Positions 1-11,350 of a stretch of 64,000 bases of DNA are shown here, in pieces. The notes under the pieces are model-generated. The model ran no database searches. It had not been told where the DNA came from and worked only from the letters and a program-made list of their open reading frames with translations. Location: the NCBI GenBank assembly GCA_022225965.2, contig JAKJXP020000006.1, positions 496,001 to 560,000 of the forward strand. Direction: 5' to 3'. Position 1 is the stretch's first letter. The number at the start of each line of letters is the position of its first letter. The translations under genes and the position numbers were made by a program. The DNA is from Diatrype stigma (taxonomy: Eukaryota > Ascomycota > Sordariomycetes > Xylariales > Diatrypaceae).

Positions 1-100
1 ACAGCCAGTTCGCTTCTTCGCGTTCGCGGTGCAGGGTATGTCGGGAGGGTATTGTTGTATCGAAGAGTGCTTCTGTTTTGTGTGTTTTAGTTATTAGTCG

Positions 101-130
101 CAGTCAGTCGCAGTCAGTCGCAGTCAGTCG
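101..130. repeat. 10-bp tandem repeat, three copies
   Basis: The unit cagtcagtcg occurs three times in a row, preceded by a half copy (agtcg). It lies in intergenic DNA near the left edge and has no evident function. Confidence 0.85.
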
Positions 131-1190
131 TGCGTTACTTCGTAGTTAGCCGGTAAACCCAAGATAACATAAGCCGGAATAATAGTAGGAATAAGAATCT
201 AGTTTCATATTTATTACACCACTTCGGGCCATCGGGCGGGCAGAAAATCCACGAGTCTGTCCACGGCAGCTGCACGGGTCTGAAACAGCTTCAGCGATCA
301 ACGAGATCCAAATCTACAGAGGGCCACCAACATGACAGCCTTGGACCGCCTTCTAGAAAGATTCCTCGAACGCGGTGCCCAGGGGGGGTCGCCAGCCACA
401 GGGTACTATTTATGTATTCAGAGTAAGCTCATACACCGCTATACATGCCAAACGGCCTCATGTCTGGACAGATTGTAAGTCTCTGCTAGCCTTCTCCCAC
501 TCGGAGTGCTCCCAAGAGGATGATACGTGCTAGTGGTGTTTGCGAAACAACGACCCCGTAGGACCGCTTGGGAATCTGCTTATGTGGGTTCGTGTCATTA
601 GTGGAACGCAAGGACATAACTACTACTAGCAGTAGTCGTTGACTATTGTATTGTACATACTGAGGAGAACAAGACTGAGGGAGAACAAGGAAACAGACCC
701 AGCTGCCCGCTCATCCCACCACTTCAGGTTAAGATCGCAGCACGGGCTGAGAACCGCGACAGGCATATATGCCCTCACACCTTGACACCTTGACACCTTG
801 ACAGGTCCTGGTTCCAACAGAGCCCACAGGTTCAAGGGGCTTGAGGGGGATCTTAAAGAATGTGAAAATATCTAATTGGTGCAAGGGCTGGGTTGACATG
901 TGTCTAGTACTATGTAAACAGATCCTTTGAGCGCTTATTACCAAAGTTGATCGTGGTCGTCGTCACCTTCAGCCCGAACCCTGTTCGAACCCTGTTCGAT
1001 AACAGGGCGCCTTAATTGTCTGTGTCATTACACTTTAGGGGTTGATGGATTATCTTGTCAGCTAGCGCAGGTAATAATAGCTTAGGATACCGTCTTATCC
1101 CCAGGTGGTTAGAACTTCCCGGTCCTCCGGTGCGTCTTATTACTACGCAGTATATACCATCTAATTAGGAATCAACTAGTTAAAAAGGGC

Positions 1191-1220
1191 AGCTTGGCCA
1201 GCATGAGCTTGGCCAGCATG
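1191..1220. repeat. 15-bp perfect tandem duplication
   Basis: The unit agcttggccagcatg is present twice back to back (1191-1205 and 1206-1220). It is a simple local duplication in intergenic DNA. Confidence 0.85.
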
Positions 1221-4200
1221 ATTTCAGCTGCTGTGTTATGCCGCCTCCAGCGTGCTGCTTGGTGAGTGAGTGGGTGGATGGTGACAGTGGTGAGAAACCG
1301 GCTGGACAAGCCAGTACCTACGGTCGGTGTATGCACGATACATGATCATTTACATAATCATAACCGGCATTGTCAAAAACGTCAGTTGCATGCGAGCCGC
1401 GACTAGCGGACCACCACGTTGCAGAGGTTGCAGACAGCTCTGGGCAGCGGCGGGTTGTTAGGGCTGCTATGCTGAAACAGGCTTACCCTACCAAGAACCG
1501 ATCCAGGTGGGTTTGCAGATTAGTATTTGATTAGTTGGTGATAGGCTACTACTAACGAGTTGGTGACCATAACATTGATTAGCTGGTGGCCGTAGGCAAG
1601 GTAGGCAAGGTAGCAATAGCCTGGGTAGGCAAGATGCTGCTGCGCGCCGTGTCAATCATCGGATGTTCCCTATAGTCGGATTCCCTGGATAATAAGATCT
1701 GGAGAAGAAGATTACGAATGCGACGCCAATGGCCTTTTCGGACGATTCTGTAACGCGCCGCGCTCTTGGGGACAACAACTACCGACAAAGATCACAGCTA
1801 GTTGCGATACCCGCATTTCCCTGAGGCGCTCGGTATGTCGAAAGCGTTATAGCAACGCTCCCGGGACGAAACAACCAATGGCGACCTCCCAATTCACCCA
1901 GTCGAGTGCGGCAGGGCTCGAGGGATCGTGGCTTGCATGGATCCAGGTATAGCTCAGCTGGCTAGTCCGGAGAAGGAGTTTATATACGTGTATGGGACGG
2001 ATGGATGCCAGGATGGGGATCCCTTCCTACTCCAGCTTTTTTGGCAAGATCTAGTGATACCCCAGCTTTAGGGCTAGCAATGTGCAGTACTATGTAGTAA
2101 TTCCAACAGATATACCTTGCCGGCTGGGGAGAGTAGAACTTTCTTCGATGGGGCATTAGGAGGCACGTCAAGTCACTTAAATTTCCTCGTTACTTGATAG
2201 CGAGTGTGTGAAGCTCGTTTCGTCCCAGCTGCCTTGGATGCAGAGCGGATCAAGACCGGCAGGGTATCCAGCTTCTTGCTGCACAATATCTGCAGCATCA
2301 CGGCGAATCCGGCGGGCAGTAGCCACGACAAGGGGGGACAAGGCCGTCGTCATCACGCACCCCACGAGACCGAAGGGAGGGTCTACACTAAGCCAGGAAC
2401 GGCGAAGCGGCTTACCCGCTTTGGAATCTTGGATCGAGGGAATGGTTGAGTAGCCCTGTGAGAGGCGTCGGGTCCGGGGCCGGGGCCGATAGTTACGGTA
2501 GTAGTCGCGGCCATGGCAGAGACTTCAGATGAAATGAGCGGCAACAAAATCTTTTCAGACGAAATGTGACCTTATGGAACTGCCCATAGCATAGCTGAAA
2601 GCTTCCCTGCGTCAAAATCGAATAGTATCATGTTGAAAGTCGGTTGATCCCCGATTTTTCCTAACAGTTCACACAGATGGCAAGTGGAATACAACAGCTC
2701 GGTAGCTGAATATCACGGTTCACGAGCATTGCTTAGGAACAACCCTGTTTTTATATCTGTGCATATGTTTTAGTACGTAGTCGAGTAACTATCTAGGGGA
2801 AGCTATGATCTGGTTTTGCGTATGTATAGTATTCGAAGAAAGAATAGCAACACTCTGGAATTTGAATCGTATAAGGTTTAACAAGATATAATTTCTATCT
2901 ATCAATAATATTTCTTTATTTGGATTTAAGTCTGTTAAGCTCGTAATTGATTTTGATGACCTATTATACTCTTTTCATTACATTGGACCATTACAAAGTG
3001 CTAATTAACGTATACGCCTGGATATAAAGGGGGGATATGCTCCGTAGTTAGTAATTAACTTTAACTAAACTTTCTTGTATGCCTTTACATGATACGCATA
3101 GGCAGGTATGATTTCTTGGAGTAATACTATATGGTTAGTTCTCGATTCAGATCATCATTATCTGACTGTTGATGCTGACCAGAAAAACTTGACCATTGTA
3201 TGCTCATTCTCTAATGGTTCTCGCCTTTCTCTAGGATCCAAAGCTCTAGCACCCCCTTTCCACGTCCCTCGACGTGATTGTAACAAAACGAGAGCAAGGG
3301 TTGGCCTAGAGAATAGAAATCCGAAAACGACAGAAATCCGAAAACGAAGGGAGATTAATGATATGCCAACTTAAAACTGAACGATATCATCTTGTCATGA
3401 AAAACAACAATGCTACTCCATAGGTTGAAGCAGAGTAATAACAGATTTGCACGGCTAAAAATAACTCTATACACACACTTGCTCGATATCAGACTTCGCA
3501 TTTCGTACTTCGTAGTCGAACTTCGTAAACCCAAGCGGACTTCTCGCAAAATACATACCTACCATTGTGCTTGACCAAAGAAAAAGTTCAAGCCAAGGCC
3601 CTCCCTCGTCTTGGCAGAGCCCCAGCGGGCTGCATGCTCACGTGCGACAAGAAGCGGCTTTTCAGGGGTTGGGTGGTGATCACACAGCAGCCAAGACATG
3701 CTTCCAAGCAAATCAAAATTGCGAGTTGGAATTATGATACACTGACGATGGTCTCTGCCAAGGAACCAACCACAAAACACCACAGAGCGGTCTGGCTCCC
3801 ATGTACATATGTGGTCAAGTGTAGCAAGGTGGTTATAGGGATGATTGATTGGTAGTCTTTAGACCCGCAAATCACCACTGGATGTGACAATTATTCTTAC
3901 AACGACCTTGTGTACATTGTTACGACTATTGATCCCCAGGTGATGATCTCCAGACTAACTTGTAAGAAGGTTCCGACGGAAATAATATAGCACTAATGCT
4001 GCCAATGCATGCGCAACACCGGTGACATGGATGAAAGATTGATGGGTAGGAGGCCAGGATGCCAGGATGCCAGGATGTCCGGAATATTAAAGGCACTAGG
4101 CGCAATAGCAAAGAAACGTATGAAGCTTGACATGTGTGAAGTTCGACATGGATAACAGGTAATCATACCCTACGTGAGTATGAGTGGTTTTCAGCTGGAA

Positions 4201-4965
4201 AGCTGTCACATCGTTGGTCAGGAGCATTCGCGGAACTTTCCAACGTATCAGAGAAAGGTTCGGCACCGAGCCGGTAAGTAGGTAGTTACCAACCATCACA
4301 CCGGGAGCCCACGAGCTATTTGCAACCCAGTTACCGAGTCGATTATATTTGTTTCCATTCTATAGTAGGTGGCTCTGACACCAGAAACCCTGGAGCAAGC
4401 AGGCGGTGATCACCACCCGTAGCTCACTACCGATGTGGCTAAGAAGGGTTTCCCTCAATTCTGTTCTGGTCTTGGGACTGACTTCATTACCCGGGGCAAA
4501 CGCTAAAACATGCCCTGGGAGTGAAAAAACAGGCAGACAGGACCGATGGGGTCCTGCATGATAGCCTTTTCCGGGAAAGCGTCCTGTAGCAGCTCCCATC
4601 TCCATCACCCATATTATTATGTCTTCCTCAACCTCAAAAAATCTGGGTATCATGTGATCAAAAAACGCCGCCCACTTCTCACCACCTCCTGCTTTCCATG
4701 CCATGGAATGAAAGCGACTCCCCACTAAGGGGGGGGCTTATTGCTTCGTCATCTGGGTCCTCGGCCTGACCGTCTCCTAGATATGTAGGTAATATGTAGG
4801 TAGCGCCTAGCAGTCGCCGCTCTGTCAAATGTCCTGCTCGTATCTATCCATGTCGAGTCGCGGCGGCGATATGTATTTCTCGATTTGTAGTGACTCACTC
4901 CCGGGTGCGATGTTGCAGCCAATACCGCTGCCGAGTCTGTGTTCTCTGCCCTGTTCCCGTTCTTT

Positions 4966-5820
4966 TCAGACGGGGGGCGTGTCGTGTATGACGACCATTA
5001 GGTACTTGTGCTCGGGGACGACGACGAACTCCTGTTTCTTGGTGCGGAGGCGGAGCAGCTTCAGCTCATCCTGTAGAGGGAAATAGTCAGTTGTCAAGTT
5101 CCAAACACGTGTATCTCGCAGACATGAATAGGTGACGATGTTGACCTGCCCCGCTAAAAACAAATGGAGGGGAAAAGAAAGAAGGGGGGTGAAACACACA
5201 TCAGCATCCACCTCGCCCACCAAGCCCCCCGCGGTGCCCAAGAAGCTCCAGATCATAGCGGCGAGCTCCTGAGCGGCCTGCGTCTCGGTGTTGGCGCCAC
5301 CGCCGCCCGCGTTGGCATCCGAGGGGAAGGGAGTAGTCCCGCCATTGTTGCTGTCGTTCCCATTCCCATTTCCGTTGCCGTTATTGTTCGTATTGTTGTT
5401 ATTATTACTACCACCATTGCCGTCGTTGTTGTTGTTGTTGCTGCTGCTAGATGACGAGGAGTTGCCCCCCCGTGCCGGGCGCACCGAGGCGATGCGGCCG
5501 TTGGTCTTCAGGACAGCGCCCGTCGATCGGTCGAGCATGAGCCAGGCCTTGACGCCGGGCTTCTTGGAGAGGCGGCGCAGCGCCTCCTCGATGGACTCTG
5601 CATTGGCGGAGGGCTTTTTCGCTTCGGGAAATACAAATAATGCCCGTCAGTCAGCGCTTGTTTGCTTTCCATGTTTCCCGTCTCCCAGCTCCTTCAAAAC
5701 GTCTCCCCTGGCCCCTGGTGCACATATGATTTGGCCTTTGCCATTATCTATATACTGCATAACAGCCATACGGTATAGAGTATATTAAGAAGCAGTACTC
5801 ACTAAGCTCTTGTCTGCCAT
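4966..5820 (-). CDS. Roadblock/LC7 dynein light chain with Gly/Asn-rich insertion
   Basis: Three exons are inferred on the minus strand: 5820-5803 (MADKSL), about 5613-5200, and 5070-4966. The second intron is clear (donor GTGTGT, acceptor CTACAG). The first has a clear GTGAGT donor but a less certain acceptor; the one chosen keeps phase. The family is recognised from an N-terminal helix with EEALRRLSKKPGVKAWLMLD followed by GAVLKTNGRIASVRP, and from the C-terminal strand pattern LLRLRTKKQEFVVVPEHKYL ending MVVIHDTPP. Known Roadblock/LC7 proteins are about 100 residues long, homodimerise, and bind dynein intermediate chain in the dynein motor; related proteins sit in other complexes. Here about 80 residues rich in Ser, Asn and Gly, including glycine-asparagine repeats, interrupt the fold between the first beta segment and the AAQELAAMIWSF helix. 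The promoter side carries a MITE 203 bp upstream of the start codon. Confidence 0.85.
5360..5455 (-). repeat. Asn/Gly/Ser codon repeats inside the Roadblock gene
   Basis: The coding strand is an irregular run of asparagine, glycine and serine codons (AAC/AAT, GGC/GGT, AGC) producing strings such as NNNNN and GNGNGNGN. It is in frame and probably encodes a flexible loop that grew by repeat expansion. Confidence 0.8.
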
Positions 5821-6022
5821 TTTCGTACCCGGTCGCCGGTGCTGTTTGTTCACGCCTGGGAGTTGGGCGCGTCTCAGAGGTGTTTGTATGTAGGGTCAAG
5901 GGTGTAGGTCCCAGGGCTGCCAGGGAGGTAGTATGTATGCACGTACCTACATGAGCTCCCTGAAGTGAAGGTTAAGGTAACTCCAGCGTGGGGTTTTGAG
6001 CTAACCATTCAGCCATTGAAGG

Positions 6023-6614
6023 AGCCATCCTAGGAAGGCTATAACGGTCGGAAGGCTATGTGCTAAATCTGGAGCTAAGCTCTTTGGCACTTGCCAGCTT
6101 ATAAGTATAGCCCCGGCCATGCCCCCCCCCCCTTTTCTTTTTTTTTACAGTCCTTAAGTTCCTTATAGGCAACCGTTTAATTCGTTTCCGTATTTAATGC
6201 CTAAGTAAAAGGGTATAAATCTAACAGCGTAACGGCATAAACTGAAGGGGGGAGGCAAGGAGGGAAAGGGGGGGGGGGGGGGGGAAGGGGCGGCGCTGCT
6301 TAAGACGGGCACTGCTTAGGACGGCGCTGTTTAGGACGGCGCTGCTTGGGACGGCGCTGCTTGGGACGGCGTTGCTTGGTACGGTATCGCTTAAAACGGC
6401 ACTTCTTAGGATTGGCATGTAATATAATGTTAGTTATAAAATAAAAACGAAGATATTTCCATATAAAATTAAGCTTACAAAACGATTGTAAACATATGCA
6501 TGAAAGGGGGAAGGGTGCATGGTTGTATGTATAAATGTACTGGCAGGTGCCAAAGAACTTAGCGCCGAATTTAGCACATAGCCTTCCGACCGTTATAGCC
6601 TTCCTAGGGTGGCT
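6023..6614. mobile_element. Non-autonomous Mutator-like element (MITE)
   Basis: The two ends form 75-nt terminal inverted repeats, 6023-6097 and 6540-6614. By eye they match at 69 of 75 positions, and five of the six differences are transitions. Both ends begin AGCCA(T/C)CCTAGGAAGG and contain GGAAGGCTAT twice. The element is flanked by a 9-bp direct repeat, CCATTGAAG, at 6013-6021 and 6615-6623, with one extra base (6022) on the left side. A 9-10 bp target-site duplication with long inverted repeats is the pattern known for Mutator-like elements; hAT elements give 8 bp and Tc1/mariner elements give TA. No transposase can be encoded in 592 bp. The interior holds a 17-base G run and a 15-bp minisatellite. 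Confidence 0.8.
6290..6410. repeat. 15-bp minisatellite inside the MITE
   Basis: About eight diverged copies of a 15-bp unit resembling cggcgctgcttggga lie head to tail; one copy is 16 bp. They sit inside the MITE, directly after a 17-base G run at 6268-6284. The minus-strand frame through it reads as AVPSS-type repeats but starts nowhere sensible, so I treat it as non-coding. Confidence 0.85.
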
Positions 6615-7336
6615 CCATTGAAGAGTTCCAATTAACTACAGCAGCTTCAGCCACTCCAACTGTCTAAGTGCTAGGTAATGTAGCCACCTTGTTACGGCAT
6701 GAGCAGCCACACCACACCCCCTGCTCCATATTCTATCCGTGCTCATAGGTACCTATCTGTCTACATCTCTACATATAGGTAGGTATGCAGAGTAGAAGCT
6801 GTTCGCTCTCACAACTGCTCGGTAGCAACAGTCATGAGGAACTCTTGTCGTTTACATATCGTGGTAACTAGGCATGGTTCATACTTAGATCTTGCTCGAA
6901 ACTGTACTTACTGGACATGGTACTGTCGATGAGGCGGTCAAATAGTCCCAAAGACTAATCATCAGGTGTCATAAAACTTAATGGGCTCCTATTTTTGGTC
7001 TACCCTGTATACCTAGGCATCTAATCTACCTATTAGGCATCTACTTCTTCCTTCAGCGAAAGAAACTCATTCTGCCAGAGCAAATCTTCTGGCTACTAGT
7101 ACAAAGCATTAGTTGTGTGGTGAGCTGGCAACAGTATCATTGACCTTCCACTCCGTCGGTTCCATCAAATCTTTGCCAACGTCGGTCTCTTACGAGACGT
7201 GCCAAGTCGGCATGGCCGCAGCTTACCACCCTGTCCATTTCCAGTGAAATAGTGAAAAAACTTGTCGATGTAGCAAACATACTCTCGAGATCTCCGGTTC
7301 CGTAGAGACAGTCTGATAGCCAGAGAAATCACATGC

Positions 7337-9338
7337 TTACCAGGCGATTTCCTCGGCAACGGCTGCGCTGGCCACAGGCTCGGCTCCCCAGGCGTCGTCT
7401 CCGGCAGCGGTGTCGGACTCTTTGGCAGCAGGCTCGCCCCATCCGTCACCTCCGTTGGCATTGTCTCCGCCAGCACCAGAGTCGTCGCCCCAGGCGCCAG
7501 CATCACCTCCAAAGCCATTCTTCTGATTCTCGAGCTCTTCGTCCGTATCCGGCTCAAACTTGAGATCTCCGCCCTCCGGAATGTACTGCTGCAGGAAGTC
7601 AGGGACCTCTTGCTTGGTCTCCATCAGAGTCAATGTCAAGAGGGCGGCAATGGGCTCATCTCTCTCGGTGTAGAACGACGTGGCATCACCCTTGTGGCCG
7701 ATACGACCCGTTCGACCTTATCATTGTTAGTTCACTGTTTCGTACAAAGGCAAGGGAATTTGGTTCTTACCAATTCGATGAATGTACTCCTGAATTCCAC
7801 CATGATCCATGGAAGGTAGGTCATAGTTGATGACATGGGTAACGTTTCGGACGTCGATGCCTCGAGCGGTCACGCCAGTAGTGACGAGAATGGGAGCCGT
7901 TCCAGCGCGGAACGCTCTCATCGAATCCTCTCGCTCTCGCTGAGTACGGTCAGCGTGCATCGAGGTGGACGGCATGTTCGCTTGAAACAGGAAGTCGTCG
8001 AGCTCGTCAGCCGTGCGCTTGCTGTTGACGAAGATGATTGTTCTGGCAGGCGTTAGACCCGCAAGAAGATCCATGAGGGCCTGCTTCTTCAGGGTATGAT
8101 CAACCCAAATGACGTCCTGGGTGATGTTCTGGTGCGTACTACCGATTCGGCCAACGCGAATGCGGATGTGATTCTCGGACAGATGGGTTTTGGCAAGCTG
8201 TCGGACTGCGACAGGAAAGGTTGCCGAGAAGAGCATATACTTGACATTGCCCTCTTCTTGTTCTATAACCAATGTTAGATACTCGTAAGTAGAAAAGAAA
8301 GGGGAATTAACTAACCGCCACCAGACATGATCGTGTTGAGCTGTGCCTCCCAATCGGCCTCCAGCATTTCATCGGCTTCATCGATGACCATGTACTTGAC
8401 GCGACGGAGGCTCAAGACGTCAGATCGCTCCATGAAGTCAACGAGACGACCAGGAGAGGCGATTAGCACATCACAACCTCGCTGAAGCTGTCCAATCTGC
8501 TCAACTCGAGGACCGCCTCCGTAGGCAACACAGGGTCGCAACATAGTTCGGTAGCAAAACTTGCGGGCCTCGTTGAAAATCTGAACCGCGAGTTCGCGAG
8601 CAGGGCAGATGATGATGACGAGCGGCTCAGCAATGACAGGGCCTGCTACACCGTCCCGGTACTCCTGGGGGGAGGGGCGCGGGGCCGCAAGCTTCTTCGC
8701 CTTTCCCATCAGATGGTTGAGGATGGGGATCAGGTAGGCAGCTGTCTTGCCGGAACCTAGATAATTGTTATTAGATCATCAGAAACCTCCAACGAAGAAT
8801 TAAAACACCCACCTGTCTGGGCGACGGCGATCAGGTCATGGCCCATCTTGATTGCGGGGATGCAATACTGCTGGATCGGCGTCGGCTTCTTGTAGCCGCA
8901 GAGTTTAACATTGCTGAGCATCGCAGGATGAAGTCCGGCCGTGTCGAAGGTGGCAATAGGTTGAATGCGCTTTTCACCCTCTTGAGTAACGTTGATCTCG
9001 GTGATGCTAGAGATGACAGGTTAGCAGCTAAGATAAACGTTATAACAAGAATAATGAAAATTTACTCACCCCTCAAGGTTGATTCCCTCTGGGTTGCGCT
9101 GGTCGGGTTTACCGAAGAGGATGTTCTCAAGCTCAGGGTGCTCAGGGCCGATGTCGCCCTCATCGCCGTCCCATTCATAGACGCGAGCATTGCCATCCCA
9201 GTTGCGCTCGCCGACCTCCTCATACTGGTAGGCAGTTTTCTCGACCCACTCGGCAGGTTTGGTACCAGGAGCCGGGTCGGTAGGACCGACCTCGGCGAGG
9301 CTCGCCTCGAGATCGTTAAGCTTGGGGAAATCGGACAT
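7337..9338 (-). CDS. Ded1-subfamily DEAD-box ATP-dependent RNA helicase
   Basis: Five exons are inferred: 9338-9070, 9006-8813, 8756-8316, 8262-7771 and 7716-7337, giving 591 aa. All introns have GTGAGT, GTGGGT, GTTAGT or GTAAGA donors and keep phase through conserved motifs. Visible helicase motifs in order are AQTGSGKT (about 150-158), PARELAVQIFNEARKF, SPGRL, IDEADEML, LFSATFP, the ADRTQRERE segment, TTGVTARGID and HRIGRTGRIG (about 462-471). The EARKF and RTQRERE segments are typical of the Ded1/DDX3/Vasa group, whose members unwind mRNA secondary structure during translation initiation. The N terminus is acidic and Trp-containing rather than the RGG-rich leader of canonical Ded1, and the tail (about 480-591) is Gly/Asp/Trp-rich. 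It may therefore be a filamentous-fungal paralogue of Ded1 rather than Ded1 itself. Motif Ia has PAREL where PTREL is usual. Confidence 0.93.
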
Positions 9339-11350
9339 CGTGACGATAGACCGAAATCAGTCGGGACTGAAGCTGAACTAAATTTCAAACACTCAGCCTC
9401 GGTCGTTAAAGACATCTTGAAAATAACATCCATGACTTGCTTAGGTGGGAAAATATGTGAACATATAGAGGGTTTATGAGGCAGTCAAGTGTCCAAGCAG
9501 GTTTGTTGTATCGACCACGTGGAAGGAGAGGAGGTTATCGATGGGAGGGAAAGAATCAGACAGCATTGTCGCGCCATTCGATATTAAACAGCAACTCAGA
9601 AGGAATGTAGCATTTGAACCAATAGTAGGGAGATGGTGTTTATCGAGATGGTGTTCCATATATGCACAGTACAGGCGTGGAAGCAACAGATTAGGTCAAA
9701 ACTTACCTGAAGTTCAGGTCGATGGATGGTTCGCGGTACTGCTTGTTTAGGATGTTACCTGATAGATGTTAGATAAGCCTGATCGATGAGACGATCGACA
9801 TTCAGATAAAGAAGGAGTAGGAGGTTGGGCTGGTTGGTTGGCAGTGGCTCTTGGAAGATAGTAAACAATGTATGGCGTGCTTCATGTCAGTGAGGTAGGC
9901 AGGTAGGTACCTATGTCGACTGTTTGTTGACACACAGTCGCGTACCTATCCAAGTAGGATATGTAGCTTGGATTAGGAAGGGAAATGATGGCTACCTAGG
10001 TACTCTCTGCAAGTGCTGATACCACCTTTGGAGGGAGTGGTTTGGGGGAAGAAGTGTTGCTAAGCAGAAGTGGGAAGTGCGGAAGCAGCTGGCCCTTACA
10101 CGGTTTGATGTATGGGAAAGGTCTGTCACTGGGGGTGATAGATGTACCAGGTAGTTCAGAGTGGTCAAAGGCCAGTAGATCGAAATGATCTCGAGGATAT
10201 GTATTGGAAGGGACAGACCATACCAAAGTAGAGATGAATCGATGTGGCTTCGATGTTGTTGACGTGGAAAGCGGTTGCAGAAGGAATAACAGAAGGAGTG
10301 GCAGTAGGTGGAAGAGGATGATCTGGTGGGAAGACCAGAGAGATAAATAGAAAGATCACTTACCTGCCGCTGTACTGCAGAGACGAACTAGATATGGTGA
10401 AGGTCTTCAGATAGCTGAAGCTCACCAAAACCAGTTCTGATTCTGTTGGGCAGCTCTGGGTGAGGAAGGAAAGAGAAGAAGGTAGGAATTTCCCAGTGGG
10501 AGGAGTGGCCTATTTATAGGTTTTCAGGAAGAGCGGGTGCCAATGCTGCCTGAAGAAACGCAGTCGGCCTCTCGCAAGTGAATGGATATATTCGGCCTGT
10601 GATGAGGGGAAATGAGTTCACGATCAAGAAAATGCGGATAGCTTTGGGGGTGAATGCGCAAGTAGCCTGCTGCGGTCATGCGGGCTAGATATGAGGCCGT
10701 TCAGACTGTCCAGGTACCTACTGAAGCAGCCTGGGGAACCTTGAGAACGATGGGATGGACAAGGCCAGTACCTCCTCATATAGCAGCTGGAGTGACAGGG
10801 GGAAGGTACTATGTGAGCGCTGTTCAGGTACGCGTACATGTGGATGTAGGTAGCTTCCCCTTTGTAAGTCACCACTCAACTAAGCCAAAGCAAACAAGGT
10901 CACGGTGTTATATCGCCTGCAGCCAGTTATATCTCCCGCAGCCACTATGCAGCTCTACATTATCTGGTCCATACGTACATACATGACGGACCTTTGTATG
11001 CGGTTCGTTGTTTCGCAGTGAATGGAATAGTATTAGATAAGGGCTGGAAGATCGTCAACAAGAGCTAGATAGCTTCACTACGAAGCGGTTCCTGACATCA
11101 CGTTGACCTCCTTCCACACAGAAAAAGGGGGTTAGCTTGCCTACCTAGGTTTAGCTGAGGTAGCTGCTTGACAACCTGAGCAGAACGGCCTTGGGGGAAA
11201 CCCATCGAACTCAGGCTGTCATAGACACTAATAGGAGAACATGGCTTGCACGAGATATTAAGGGTGAGCGCATGTTACTGTCACAACGGGTTCTCATCCA
11301 GCAGATTGCGAATCTGGGTATCATGAATATTAATTTTGCCTTCTGAAGTT
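9339..11350. other. Intergenic region with probable 5'UTR introns of the helicase
   Basis: No protein gene is evident between the helicase start codon and the 3' end of IPI1. Read on the minus strand, a CAG/GTAAGTG donor lies at about 10366 and a branch-like ATCTAAC plus ATCTATCAG acceptor at about 9757. A second CAG/GTAAGT donor lies at about 9708, with a TTTAACG branch and AAATTTAG acceptor near 9380. This fits a long 5' leader with two introns, the second removing an upstream out-of-frame ATG at 9433. A palindromic CTACCTAGGTA occurs at about 9992-10003. The splice reading is inference. Confidence 0.45.

Larger units (their letters stand above)
1..4965. other. Gene-free 5-kb stretch at the left edge
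   Basis: I see no open frame with recognisable protein character on either strand; all open frames here are under about 125 codons and lack family motifs. Small direct repeats are present: a 10-bp unit (cagtcagtcg) three times at 101-130, an 8-bp unit (acaccttg) three times around 777-800, a 15-bp unit (agcttggccagcatg) twice at 1191-1220, and gaaatccgaaaacga twice at 3316-3330 and 3333-3347. The part from about 2690 to 3130 is visibly AT-rich compared with its surroundings. Intergenic DNA with possible decayed repeats is the best description. Confidence 0.6.
5821..7336. other. Intergenic region containing a MITE
   Basis: This 1.5-kb interval lies between the start of the Roadblock gene and the 3' end of the Ded1-like helicase. 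Its only clear structure is the inverted-repeat element at 6023-6614. The remainder includes short AGGTAGGTA-type microsatellite pieces around 6750-6790 and no convincing gene. Confidence 0.6.

Noticed and set aside
955..1012. GTTCGAACCC-type strings resembling tRNA B boxes
   Set aside because: They are a local direct repeat (ccctgttcga twice); no A box, no cloverleaf and no T terminator.
5288..5788. 166-codon plus-strand frame rich in leucine and proline
   Set aside because: It is the antisense of the Asn/Gly repeat and of exon 2 of the Roadblock gene.
9062..9433. 123-codon minus-strand frame starting at the ATG at 9433
   Set aside because: It overlaps exon 1 of the helicase out of frame; the ATG is probably inside a 5'UTR intron or a minor upstream ORF.
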